NCBI RefSeq assembly: GCF_047496725.1
Contig: NC_132979.1
Span: 3,055,501 to 3,119,500, forward strand
Length of the DNA stretch: 64,000 nucleotides
Reading direction: 5' to 3'
From: Anoplolepis gracilipes
Taxonomy: Eukaryota > Arthropoda > Insecta > Hymenoptera > Formicidae
This document shows positions 51,591 to 62,612 of this stretch, one piece after another. Numbering within the stretch: position 1 is the first letter of the stretch; every line of letters begins with the position of its first letter. The notes beneath the pieces were generated by a model. It saw only the letters and a program-made list of their open reading frames with translations, had not been told where the DNA came from and did not search any database. A program made the position numbers and the translations under genes.

Positions 51591-53440
51591 AATATCTAAA
51601 AAAATGAATATAATAGTTTTAGAGATATTTTTAAATATTACATTTCTTTGAGTATAGTCACGTATAAGAAGTCGTGCATAAATTTTTTTTATTTGATATA
51701 GGAAGTGAGGTAAATATCTCAATTTTCAGGACATTTCAACATAAAGCATTACAAAAAATAATATTCAATGTATAATATTAAACATAAATAATGGAGCGCG
51801 TTAATGTATTAGTGTTCAGACAGCTGCAATAGATGTAGTCCAGTATTCGATCCACAGATTTATATATATTACTAGACTGCTGACTGTTTATCTAGTATAA
51901 GGCATCTTAATTTGTATGTACAAAAAGGTAATCTATTTTCCACGCATACAACGATGCGCATACATGTTTGAAGAGGCTACGTGTACAACATAAGTTTCTT
52001 TTAGAACATGCTTTTTAGAGACATTTTATATAAACGAAACTTAAAGAGTTAACAGTCTAGTAATATATAGAAGTTTATGATCCAACCACAATTAGAAAAT
52101 TAGTATACTAACAGCAAATGTTAATGTAAATAAATATTTAATATAATAAACTACAACTCTAATGTATTACTTATAACTCAATAATATTTAATTTTTGTCA
52201 AAAATTATAAAGACAATTTGTTGCATAATATATAAACATAAAATGGTATATGCTTTTAATAATATTATTAATTATAGTATTATTAATACCATACATTATT
52301 TTATGTTTTCATGTTATGCAATAAATATGTATATATGCAATATATACTATTAATAATATTTTTAATTATAGTATTATTAATTATAATACTATTAACATAA
52401 ATTGTTAAAATAAGTTATTAATTCATAATAGTTATTATTATCACAATCAAAAAGTGAAATTTTTTTCATAACCGCATTGACTACGTGGAAAACGTTTTTT
52501 AAAATTATGCATAAATATATTGTAATAATAATTAATAATCATAGCAATATATAAAATAAATATGTAATATATAACATAATATATAATGTATATATTAATT
52601 AAATTTGTAAATAAAGATAAAGATAAGAAAAGTCTTTTACATGCAATTAAATATTTTTTAAAATATGTGAAATTTTTTTCACAATTAGCTTTGCACATGC
52701 GTCTAGTGATTAGTACCATTAATACTTTTAATATACCAGTTTCCGGACGCTTAAAAATCGAACTATTATTGTACAATAATTATGATTTTTATGATGAATT
52801 TCGTCAAAGTGAATTTTTAACTAATCTTTAAATCTTATAAACTTAATTTTTTATTCACAAATATAACTAAATATTCAATTTTCATACTATTAGCTAGATA
52901 TGCTTACGCTTGACAAATTTGTTAACGATTGGCCATTATGTCAAAATCTTTTAATATTTTGAAAAACATATTTAAAAAAAATGTTTAATATGTTTTTATA
53001 TAGTGTGTATTTTTATAAAAAACAATTTCTTATGTAAAAATTTTTAATATTTAAATAAATCATCGTAATTAATTTGTCCAATTACAAATGTAGCTACAAT
53101 TTTAGTAAATGAAAATGACAAGTTTTAGATATTATTAGAACACAATAAAAAAATCTCTAACGATGAGCACTAAAGGTTTTCTCTATGTTCAATCTATATC
53201 TGTGAAGTTAAATTTTTCTAACATGTTTTAAAAATTTGTACACATAATCATATACATAGCAACAACTTATGATGTTTTATTGTAAAGAATTCTTATAATA
53301 TCTAATAATATCTTTGAAATTAAACGTTGAAGTTAAAGTTTATTTATAATATAAAAAAAACTAATACTTATTTTCTGCGAAATGCAATTGTGATTTATTA
53401 TTGTCATTTGAATTGCATTTTACTGTCTCTCTATTTTATT

Positions 53441-53471
<31 letters not shown>

Positions 53472-53784
53472 GACATGAAAATAATAATTTATATAATAAA
53501 AGGTATTATTTTTGTAATTATTAAAAACAAGAAATTGATATCAATTCTAGGATATATTTGCACAGAATGCAAATTTATTCACACAAGATATGTTTTATTA
53601 CATTTTGATATATAATAATAAAATACAAACATAATTGCACATTATATTTTACAAAATCCCGACACCAAAAATATTTGTGTTTTTTATAATATAATATAGA
53701 CAATATTACCACTTGCAATAATAGAAAATTCTGCCGAATATATTGTTATTTATTACTATTAAGCCACAATCACGCATAATCTTT
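51591..53784. other. Noncoding spacer with duplicated segment
   Basis: No gene. 51830-52830 is the diverged copy of 44550-45450; the two share an AT-rich palindromic region near 52250-52390 where TATTAATAATA strings alternate. From about 53030 the sequence matches that upstream of exon 2 in other units, including the (TC)n run at 53441-53472. Confidence 0.5.
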
Positions 53785-54582
53785 TTATGTCATAGATATT
53801 TTTGCGCATTCTTGGGCCACACCAAGGAATTGTGCCACAATAATCCCTTCAGCTGAAGGCATCAAACTGATAAGAAAACATATAAACTTTAGTACAATAA
53901 CACCATAGATTTTAAGGAATTTTGCGAGAAGGAGTCTTAACGCTGGAGGCATCAGAAGGAGCAAGAAACCTATAAATGACGCAATAATAGTTGGTTTTCC
54001 GGATTCCTGAAATACAAGAAAATAAACAAAATTTTATTTTTTAGTTTGTCTATTCACATATTTAAATATATAATAGATATTATAGTTGATTGTACGTTTC
54101 ATTATTGACACACCAAATACGAAACAATTTTATACGTAACAAATTTTTTACTCATAAGTAAAAAAAACATTCTGTTAGAATTTTACACTATTTATACAAA
54201 ATTATTTTGTAAACACACAATATTATAGTTATATGCTAGTATATATAATTTTTAGCAAAAATATACATCAAAGAATTTGTAATATTTTTTATTTTATGAT
54301 ATGTAAATATATCTAGAACAGTAACAGTTATTAATTTGTAAACGCAAATTATACAATTATCATATAATTATCATATAATTAATTGTATCAATATTAAATG
54401 TACAAATCTAAATATTAACAAATATAGAAAAAAATATAGAAAATGACATAACAGTACATCGTTAAAGATTAGTTGTATACCTTAGATGAGACCTCAGCTG
54501 ATGAATTAGCCATAACATCAGGAATAAGGATCACCGTAAAAACGGTAATTAACAGAAATAGATATATTTTAGATGTATTCAT
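53785..54582 (-). CDS. Secreted-peptide precursor, unit 7 (internally duplicated mature region)
   Basis: Exon 1 at 54481-54582 (34 residues) and exon 2 at 53785-54006 (73 residues plus stop), phase 0, intron 474 bp. The signal peptide has the core YLFLLITVFTVIL; the pro-segment is the shortest of the array and ends VSSK, lacking the Arg of its siblings. Exon 2 encodes two related hydrophobic blocks: one around LLLLMPPALRLLLAKFL (residues 14-30 of the exon) and one around FLISLMPSAEGIIVAQFL (residues 44-61), each a helix-Pro-helix. Two cysteines are present. The shared LSLMP core ties it to units 5 and 8. Role inferred only from precursor form. Confidence 0.78.
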
Positions 54583-54644
54583 CGTTGTAAACTTACGAAG
54601 GTCTAATACAAACTTTCAAATTTTAACATTACATCTTTATAGAA

Positions 54645-54785
54645 CCTCAATTTATATAACAAAATATCGTGATTTAGCTATTTAAATATTATCTAATCCA
54701 AAATGTTCTGATTTATTCAAACTATTAAATTTTATTTAAACATTACTTTTTTTAAAATTCTAGATAAGCAATATTTTTTATTGAA
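54645..54785 (-). promoter_or_regulatory. Conserved promoter block, unit 7
   Basis: TATA box (minus strand GTTATATAAATTG, about 54649-54661) about 70 nt upstream of the start, with the upstream family block nearly identical to that of unit 5 over more than 130 bp. Confidence 0.7.
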
Positions 54786-55180
54786 CATAAAATTGCCTAA
54801 AAAAAATGAATATAATAGTTTTAGAGATATTTTTAAATATTACATTTCTTTGAGTATAGTCACGTATAAGAAGTCGTGCATAAATTTTTTTATTTGATAT
54901 AGGAGGTGAAGTAAATATTTCAATTTTCAGAACATTTCAATTTCAACGAAGAGCACTACAAAAAATAATATACAATGTATAATATTAAAAAGATTTTTAA
55001 TATAAATATTTGCATTCATTCGAAAATTTAAGAGTCCCTTAAACAGGACAAAATTATTCAAACCCACATATATTAATCATTAATCAAATATTTAATATAA
55101 ATAATGAAGCGCGTTAATGTATTAGTGTTCGGCCAGCTGTAATAAGTTGTAGCCCAGTGTCCGACCTACAGACTTCTATA

Positions 55181-55612
55181 CAGGGTGTATACAAACATGT
55201 GAGATGTGCTTCAAGAACGGATAGAGGACACAAAAATAATCAAAAAAGCTCCTATAAACATGTGTTATATTTTATACATTGTTCTCGAGCCATGTATAAA
55301 ATATGATTCGGCTGCCTACTTGTACAGATGTTCGAAATGGCTACCTTTAGCTTAAATGCAAGCATCGATAGATCGAACAAATACTTGGAATTTTTGAAAG
55401 AGTAAGTAATTCTATGATACGTCAACTACATGCATTCAAACTGAAGGTAGCCATTGTGAATATCTTCTGTAAAAGTAGACATCTGAATCACATGCATGGC
55501 TGTAACTCGAGAACGATGTAAAATATAACACATGTTTATAGAAGCTTTTTAGATTATTTTTGTATCCTCTTTTCGCTCTTGAAGCACGTCCCACATGTTT
55601 GTATACACCTTG
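55181..55612. mobile_element. 432-bp palindromic TA element
   Basis: Ends CAGGGTGTATACAAACATGT and (reverse complement) CAAGGTGTATACAAACATGT, continuing inward as long inverted arms (CTTCAAGAACGG against CTCTTGAAGCACG). TA lies at 55179-55180 and 55613-55614. The paralogous segment at about 44592-44605 is uninterrupted. No coding frame is present. A fold-back MITE. Confidence 0.8.
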
Positions 55613-56353
55613 TATATTACTAACTCCTTAGGTAAAGCATCTTCATTTTTATGTACAATACAAAAAGTACATAAAAGTAATCTATTTTCTACATATACAA
55701 CGAAGAGCGTACATGTTTGAAGGGAAACTCCTATGTCCACGTACAAAATAAGTTATTTTTAGCAAATGTCTTTTAAAGACATTTTATATAAGCGAAACTT
55801 AGAGAGTTAACAGTCTAGTAATATAGTATATAAAAATCTGTGGTCCGACCACAATTAGAAAATTAATATATGTTTGAAAGCAAATGTTAATGTAAATAGA
55901 TATTTAATATAATAAAATACAAGTCTAATTTAAATTATTATTTATAACTCAATAATATTTAATGTTTGTCAAAAATTATAAAGACAATTTGTTGCATAAC
56001 ATAGAAACATAAAATAGTATACGCTTTTAATAATATATTATTAATTATAGTATTATTAATAGCATACATTATTTTAGGTTTCCATGTTATGCAACAAATG
56101 TATGTATGCAATGTATGCTATTAATAATACTATTAAGTATTATTAACATGAATTGTTAAAATAAGTTATTAATTCATAATAGTTATTATTATCACAGTCA
56201 AAAAGTGAAATATTTTTCATAACCGCATTGAGTATAAGAAAAAAAGTTTTTAAAATCATGTATTAATATACAATATCATAATAATAATCGTAGCAATCAA
56301 TCAATATATAAAGTAAATACATAATAAATATATGTAATATATAACATAATAAA

Positions 56354-56405
<52 letters not shown>

Positions 56406-58428
56406 TGGAAATATTAAGAGGCTTATATTCAAAATTTTAAATTTTGAATCTAATCACATTTATTATTCCATCTATTATTTCAAGAGAAGAATTATTATTT
56501 GCTTCATATGTAAATCGAACTTTTTTATTGTTACATCCACACAAAAAATTAACTGATAAGTAATTATTTTATAACAAATATTTCTCTACATTTTCGATGT
56601 GATTCGTGAACGTTTAAAATTCTTATTTATAACAAATCAAGAGCTGTGATCAAAGAAAACTGTCATCTGACAAAGTTTCTTTCATTTTTTACAATGCTCT
56701 ACATCCTTGCAATCTTTTTCGAGCAATCAATTTAAACAAATCTTTCATGCTCTTGATGCGAGATTATCTCTCATGTCTTGAAAAACTTTGTCTAAAAAAA
56801 ATGTAATGTCTAAATACTCATACAATAACTTAGTATATAAAATTTTGTGCAAGGATTGTGATGCGTCTTATGTATGTGAAATGTGTAGGCAACAAAAGAA
56901 TTCTTCGAATTTCGAAACATTGGAACCACGTCTGTAGAAATATCTCACAGCTCTCGGTCATCACAAATCACAAACTGAAATATAATCAAGATTTTATTAT
57001 ATTTAGGATAGTAATGAAATTTTAGATATTGAATTTTCACTCGATAAAAAATTTGTGTCTGAAATGTCGTTCATTAAGCGAAGAAAACTTGAATCTGAAG
57101 AGTGATATCGAAAGCTTACATCATTTGCTATAATAATGTAGAATTTGCCTAAAATTGAATTCTGCTGCGTTTATTCTTCTTTTTGCTAACCTGGTACCTT
57201 TGCAACGCAGCTCTTAGTTAGAGACAAATTTGTTGACTTGTCATTATTATGTGTCAAATCATCGACTGATACAAATGACAATAGTTTTAATATGGCCGAT
57301 TAATTTATATAGACTCGGCGCGAATTTTGATGAGTCGTTCCTTCGACTATCTATTTTATTTTAATTTTCAGTTTTAATAACTTTTTATATGTCTACCTTC
57401 AACTCGGGAAAGATACAGATCAGTCGTGTATATATCGAGAACAATTATGTTTAAGTACCGGAACATCTTACAAGGAATGACCTACTGAAGGGATATGTTC
57501 ATCAAATTACCTTGGAGTACATTTTATACCATTTTTTGATTTTAAATATCTTTATTCTATAATACTAACAATAAGTTTATGTTATCATCTTGATCGTTAA
57601 CATACGACATTTTTTTAACTTTAATATATATTTTTTTTTCTAAATAAACTGGAACAAATGATTCGAAACGTTCATAATTAATGCATATTTTCTAAATATT
57701 TTATATCATAATAAAAAAATTTCACTCTAATTACCTTAGTTCTTATTTGCTTGTTTAATTTATTATAATATGTAAAAAAAATCGCTAACTGTGAGCGTTA
57801 ACAATTATCTATATATTCAATCTACATATATCTGTGAAGTTAAATTTTTACTGACACACTTTAAAAATTTGTATGCATAATCATGTACATATGCATGGAT
57901 TACTATGTTTTATTCTAAAGAATTCTTATAATATCTAATAATATCTTTGAAATTAAACTCTAAAGTTAAACTTTATTTATATAAAATAAACGAGACTAAT
58001 ACTTTTTTTCTGCAAAATGCAATTGTGATTTACTATTGCCGTTTGAATTGCATTTCACTGTCGCTCTATTTTACTATTTTACTCTCTTTTCTTTCTCTTT
58101 TTCTCACGTAAACTTAATAATTTATATAATTTATATAAAAGATTTTTTGCAATTATTAAAAACAAGAAATTGATATTAATTCCAAAATATAATTGCAGAG
58201 TAGGAAATTTATTTACACAAGATATATTTTGATACATTTTAATATATAATAATAAATTACAAACATAATTGCAATTATATTTTACAAAATTCTGACTTTA
58301 AAAATATTTTGTGTTTTTTATAATATCATAGATAGTATTATACTCGTGATAATTGAAAATTCTGCCTGATATATTGTGACATTTATTACTATTTCCAATT
58401 AGCTGTACTCTGCAGCCTGTTTTTCAAC
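55613..58428. other. Noncoding spacer with a possible decayed coding stretch
   Basis: 55613-56230 is another copy of the repeated spacer. An (AT)n run occupies about 56356-56401. Between about 56450 and 57480 the sequence is less AT-rich and has short coding-like runs on the plus strand (for example around 57050-57120), but stops break every frame and I do not recognise a protein. From about 57740 the sequence matches the regions before exon 2 in other units. Confidence 0.4.
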
Positions 58429-58662
58429 CTACTGTGCAGCCTCTATTGCAGCTATCTCTGCTATTAAAAGGAATTCCACGATAACGGTCCTCTCAGGGAG
58501 GGGTATCAAACTAAGTAGGAAATTAACAAAGAGACAATAAGCCTCCAAACCCCCTGTTATAAGGAATGTTATGACAATAAATCTTTCGTCTGGAGGCATC
58601 AGACTGAGTATGTACACAAGAAATGCTTTTAAAATAGGATTTGCAGTTATTATTTGACAGCT
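58429..58662 (-). CDS. Second, short copy of exon 2 of unit 8 (alternative or relic exon)
   Basis: This is a tandem duplicate of the start of the exon 2 at 59661-60842, with the same CTG/CAG acceptor context and phase 0. It encodes 77 residues and a stop. It keeps both LSL(M/I)P blocks (YILSLMPPDER and FLLSLIPLPER). Just after the AAIEAA motif it reads TAG where the long copy continues into its charged array; in-frame similarity (VEKQAAE) persists past the stop, so a point change truncated it. No separate exon 1 precedes it, so it could only be used by skipping the long exon 2 and splicing exon 1 at 61323 to 58662. Either a mutually exclusive exon or a relic. Confidence 0.55.
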   Translation of the reverse strand, partial: SCQIITANPILKAFLVYILSLMPPDERFIVITFLITGGLEAYCLFVNFLLSLIPLPERTVIVEFLLIAEIAAIEAAQ

Positions 58663-58739
58663 CTGAAATAAAATTTTATTTTTTTAGTTTGTCTATTTAC
58701 ATATATTTATATATATAATAGATATTATAATTAATTATA

Positions 58740-59621
58740 GAAGAACGTGGGGTAGAACGAGCAAAGTAAGCATTGAGCAAGTTTTCAACATATTAAAAAA
58801 AAATAAATTGATCTTTTTTTACTAAAAATATTCTTTGAAATATCCACTATAAGAAAAAACACAAGTTTATTATAAGATAATAGTTTAAATAGACAAGATT
58901 ATTGATTTAGTAAAAGTCTAGATTTTCGTGATATGTTTTTCATGCGAGATATAATGGACTACGTCCAAAACTTGTTTATTTCATTAACATTGATGTCTAA
59001 AACTTCTTAAAAGTTGTATATTATAATATAATATATAGAACATAAGAATATAGATTTGTATTTTTAAATGATAACTATAAATTAATAAATAAAAACAATT
59101 CTCTTGTTATAATAAATATTTTTCTCTTTAAAACATGGAAAAATATCCTAATAATTTTTGGTATTAATTTTGAAAGACAGCATCTACTCTCTTTCTTTCT
59201 CTAGTATAAAAATAAAAAGTACAACATTTCGTGGGCTAATTTCATTAAGTCAAAACGTATTTATTTACTTTGGATCATATAAAAAATTATAATTAATCAA
59301 TATTTACATAGACACAGTATGAAATTAATAAGAAAAGATCATTTTAAAAAATAAATGTATTTACGGTAATAAAAAATAGAATTTTATCATTGTTTACCTT
59401 ATGTAAATACATCGAAGAATTACAACTCAGTCGCGAAGAGCACAGTAAGTGCATTAAATAATTTATAACAACTTTTAACTAAAAATATTGCGACCACTGA
59501 TAACAACACGCAGAAAGAGGCACCTAATAGCAACATATTTCATGACATGGTAACATCTCTGTAAAAAGATATTGACTCTGCACTATTGTACTCCGCGGTG
59601 CCGTTCTATCCCACGTTTCCC
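58740..59621. mobile_element. TA-flanked nonautonomous element, copy 2
   Basis: An 882-bp copy of the element at 47334-48224, very similar throughout, with TA at 58738-58739 and 59622-59623. The paralogous intron at about 60920-60940 (GATTATACATTTC) is the exact empty site, so the TA duplication is directly visible. The ends are GAAGAACGTGGGGTAGAACG and (reverse complement) GGGAAACGTGGGATAGAACG. Confidence 0.9.
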
Positions 59622-59660
59622 TACATTTCATTATTGACACACCGAATACTAAACAATTTT

Positions 59661-61439
59661 CTACGTAACAAGTTTCTTATCTGTAGACTTTGCATTCTGC
59701 TTTTCAGCCTCTTCTTTAGCCCGCTTTTCAGCCTCTTCTTTAACCCGCTTTTCATCTTCCTCTTTAGCCCGCTTTTTAGCCTCCTCTTTAGCCCGCTTTT
59801 CAGCCTCCTCTTTAGCCCGCTTTTCAGCCTCGTCTTTAGCCCGCTTTTCAGCCTCCTCTTTAGCCTGCTCTTCAGTCTTCTGTTTAGCCTGCTTTTCAGC
59901 CTCCTCTTTAGCCCGCTTTTCAGCCTCCTCTTTAGCCCGCTTTTCAGCCTCCTTTTTAGCCCGCTTTTCAGCTTCCTCTTTAGCCCGCTTTTCAGCTTGT
60001 TCTTTAGCCCGCTTTTCAGCCTCTTCTTTAGCCCGCTTTTCAGCCTCCTTTTTAGCCCGCTTTTCAGTTTCCTCTTTAGCCCGCTTTTCAGCCTCCTCTT
60101 TAGCCCGCTTTTCAGCCTCTTCTTTAGCTCGCTTTTCAGCCTCCTCTTTAGCCCGCTTTTCAGCCTCCTCTTTAGCCCGCTTTTCAGCTTCCTCTTTAGC
60201 CCGCTTTTCAGCCTCTTCTTTAGCCCGCTTTTCAGCCTTCTCTTTAGCCCGTTTTTCAATCTCTTCTTTAGCTCGCTTTTCAGCCTCCTCTTTAGCCCGC
60301 TTTTCAGCCTGTTCTTTAGCCCGCATTTCAGCTTGCTCTTTAGCCCGCTTTTCAGCCTGCTCTTTAGCCCGCTTTTCAGCCTCTTCTTTAGCACGCTTTT
60401 CAGCCTCTTCTTTAGCCCGCTTTTCAGCCTGCTCTTTAGCCCGCTTTTCAGCTTGTTCTTTAGCCCGCTTTTCAGCTTGCTCTTTAGCCCGCTTTTCAGC
60501 CTTCTCTTTAGCCCGCTTTTCAGCCTCTTCTTTAGCCCGCTTTTCAGCCTCCTCTTTAGCCCGCTTTTCAGCTTTTTCTTTAGCCAGCTCTGCAGCCTGC
60601 TTTGCTTTCTCCTCTGCAGCCTCTATTGCAGCCATTCCTGCTGATAAAAGGAATTCCACGATAACGGTCCTCTCAGGGAGGGGTATCAAACTAAGTAGGA
60701 AATTAACAAAGAGGCAATAAGCCTCCGAACCCCCTGTTTTAAGGAATGTTATGACAATAAATCTTTCGTCTGGAGGCATCAGACTGAGTATGTACACAAG
60801 AAATGCTTTTAAAATAGGATTTGCAATTATTATTTGACAGTTCTGAAATGGAAAAAAATAAATAAAATTTTATTTTTTTAGTTTGTCTATTCACATATAT
60901 TTACATATATAATAGATATAATTGATTATACATTTCATTATTGACACACCGAGTACTAAACAATTTTATACGTAACAAATTTCTTACTTATAAGTAAATC
61001 AAAAACTTTCTGTTAGCATTTTATACTATTTCTACGAATTATTTTGCAAATATACAATATTATAATTATATGCTAGTATATATATATACATATAATTTTT
61101 AACAAAAATATATATCAAAGAATTTGTAATACTTTTTATTTTATGATATGTAAACATGGAAGAGTAACAGTTTAAAAAATTTTTAAAAGCAAATTATACA
61201 ATTAACGTATAATTATTATATCATAATTAAATGTATCAATAATTAAATGTACAAAACTAAATATTAATAAATATAAGAAACAAAATGGTGTAACAGTACA
61301 TCGGTAAATAATAGTTCTATACCTTAGATTGCAAGAGCGAAACAGAGTTTGTTTGAGCTGTTGGAGCAGCCATGGCATCAGAAATTAGGCTTACCGTAAA
61401 AACGGCAATTAACAGAAATATATATATTTTAATCTTCAT
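59661..61439 (-). CDS. Secreted-peptide precursor with octapeptide array, unit 8
   Basis: Exon 1 at 61323-61439 (39 residues) and exon 2 at 59661-60842 (393 residues plus stop), phase 0, intron 480 bp, total 432. Exon 1: signal peptide (core IYIFLLIAVFTVSLI) and pro-segment ending LLQSK. Exon 2: two hydrophobic helix-Pro-helix blocks (YILSLMPPDER near exon residue 17, FLLSLIPLPER near 51), an Ala-rich linker, then about 35 octapeptides of the type KEEAEKRA. The last codons and the TAG stop lie in sequence that is intronic in the siblings (CTTGTTACGTAG), so the array runs out into former intron. The array is predicted to be a very long charged helix (ER/K type). Alternatively, the KR in each unit could be a prohormone-convertase site releasing hexapeptides. 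Both are inference; the link to venom or defence peptides rests on family membership. Confidence 0.75.
59700..60577 (-). repeat. 24-bp coding minisatellite (about 35 units)
   Basis: Tandem 24-bp units (plus strand GCCCGCTTTTCAGCCTCC then TCTTTA) stay in frame throughout and encode Lys-Glu-Glu-Ala-Glu-Lys-Arg-Ala with substitutions (Gln or Lys at the second position, occasional Met, Ile, Asp). It is purine-rich on the coding strand. The opposite strand is also open for hundreds of codons, a side effect of the repeat. Confidence 0.95.
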
Positions 61440-61505
61440 CGTTACAAACTTACGAAGGTTTAATACAAACTTTCGAATTTTTCAATATTACATCTTTTTA
61501 GTACA

Positions 61506-61640
61506 TCAATTTATATAACAAAAAATCGTGATTTAAACATTATAAATACTATCTAATCTAAAATGTTCTGATTTATTCAGACTATTAAATTTTATTTAAA
61601 CATGACTTTTTAAAACTCAAGATAAAATAATGCTTATTAT
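61506..61640 (-). promoter_or_regulatory. Conserved promoter block, unit 8
   Basis: TATA box (minus strand GTTATATAAATTGATG, about 61505-61519) about 70 nt upstream of the start, followed by TCACGATTTTTTG, ATAGTATTTATAATG and the AAAATTTAATAGTCTG segment, as in units 5 and 7. Confidence 0.7.
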
Positions 61641-62612
61641 TGAATATAAAATTGCTTAAAAGGAATAAACACAATGATTTTAATGTTATTTGAATATTAC
61701 ATTTTTTGCATATAATCACGTACAAGAAATCGTGCAAAATATATTTTTTAGTGATTCTATTTTTTATTGATTTTATTTCTTTTTATAAGAAGTAAAATAT
61801 ACACATTTTATTGATTAATGTAATATTAACATTTGTATCAATAATATTTTACGAAAAATTTTACATAACTTGAAACTACGCATAAATATAAAACATATTA
61901 ATTAAATATATTAAAAATTTATTTAAATAAATAATAATAACTTATAGTTTTTACAAAATGCATTTGTAACTTGTGATTTTCGCTTACCTATTAATTATGT
62001 ATATAATAATATATATGATATAAAAGATATAATAAATCAAAATATGTAGTTAATGGATATAATTAATGATTAATAAAATAATTATATAACATATTTATAT
62101 ATTTGAACATATATAATCTTCGTTTTTGTAACATAGAAAGAATGAGTATGTATGTATGTATATACATAATATTTTACATTTAGTAACAAAGATATTTTTT
62201 CGTTTTTTCTGATATAATATTATTGTAGAATAATATTATTGTAGAATAGTTACTTATTTGATAAATCTGCCGATTATGTTGTACATATTTAACTACGCAA
62301 ATTAATCAAAGTAGCTCTTTAGTATATTTTGCTAATATATTAGGTTATCCAAAACATAATGTTGATTTTTTTTTGCAATAAACTTTTTTTCAATATAAAA
62401 TATTATTTCTAAGCTATAAAATATGTATATTTATTATGTATGATTTTAAAAAAAAATTATTACGTTTGATTAAATTTTCTTGAATTGACTTTATTTCGAA
62501 AATAAGTAACAAAAAGGTATATTTTCGAGCAATTATAGTTTTTTTATTTTTGCAAAGAAAAAACTCAGTACAAACATTAAAAAAGATTTCTTATCCAATA
62601 AGTTAACATTTA
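61641..62612. other. Noncoding spacer, copy of 46.4-47.3 kb
   Basis: No gene. The order and content of strings (GTGATTTTCGCTTAC, AACATAGAAAGAA, AAAAAGGTATATTT) match 46400-47300, showing that 46.0-48.7 and 61.3-64.0 kb are a duplicated segment pair. Confidence 0.55.

Noticed and set aside
59621..60394. 257-codon minus-strand Leu-Lys-Ser-Gly-Leu repeat frame
   Set aside because: It is an alternate-frame shadow of the octapeptide array; the phase-0 frame continuing from exon 1 is the coherent one.
59586..60644. 352-codon plus-strand frame of Phe-Ser-Pro-Leu repeats
   Set aside because: It is the antisense of the 24-bp octapeptide array and begins inside a transposon end; no splice or start support.
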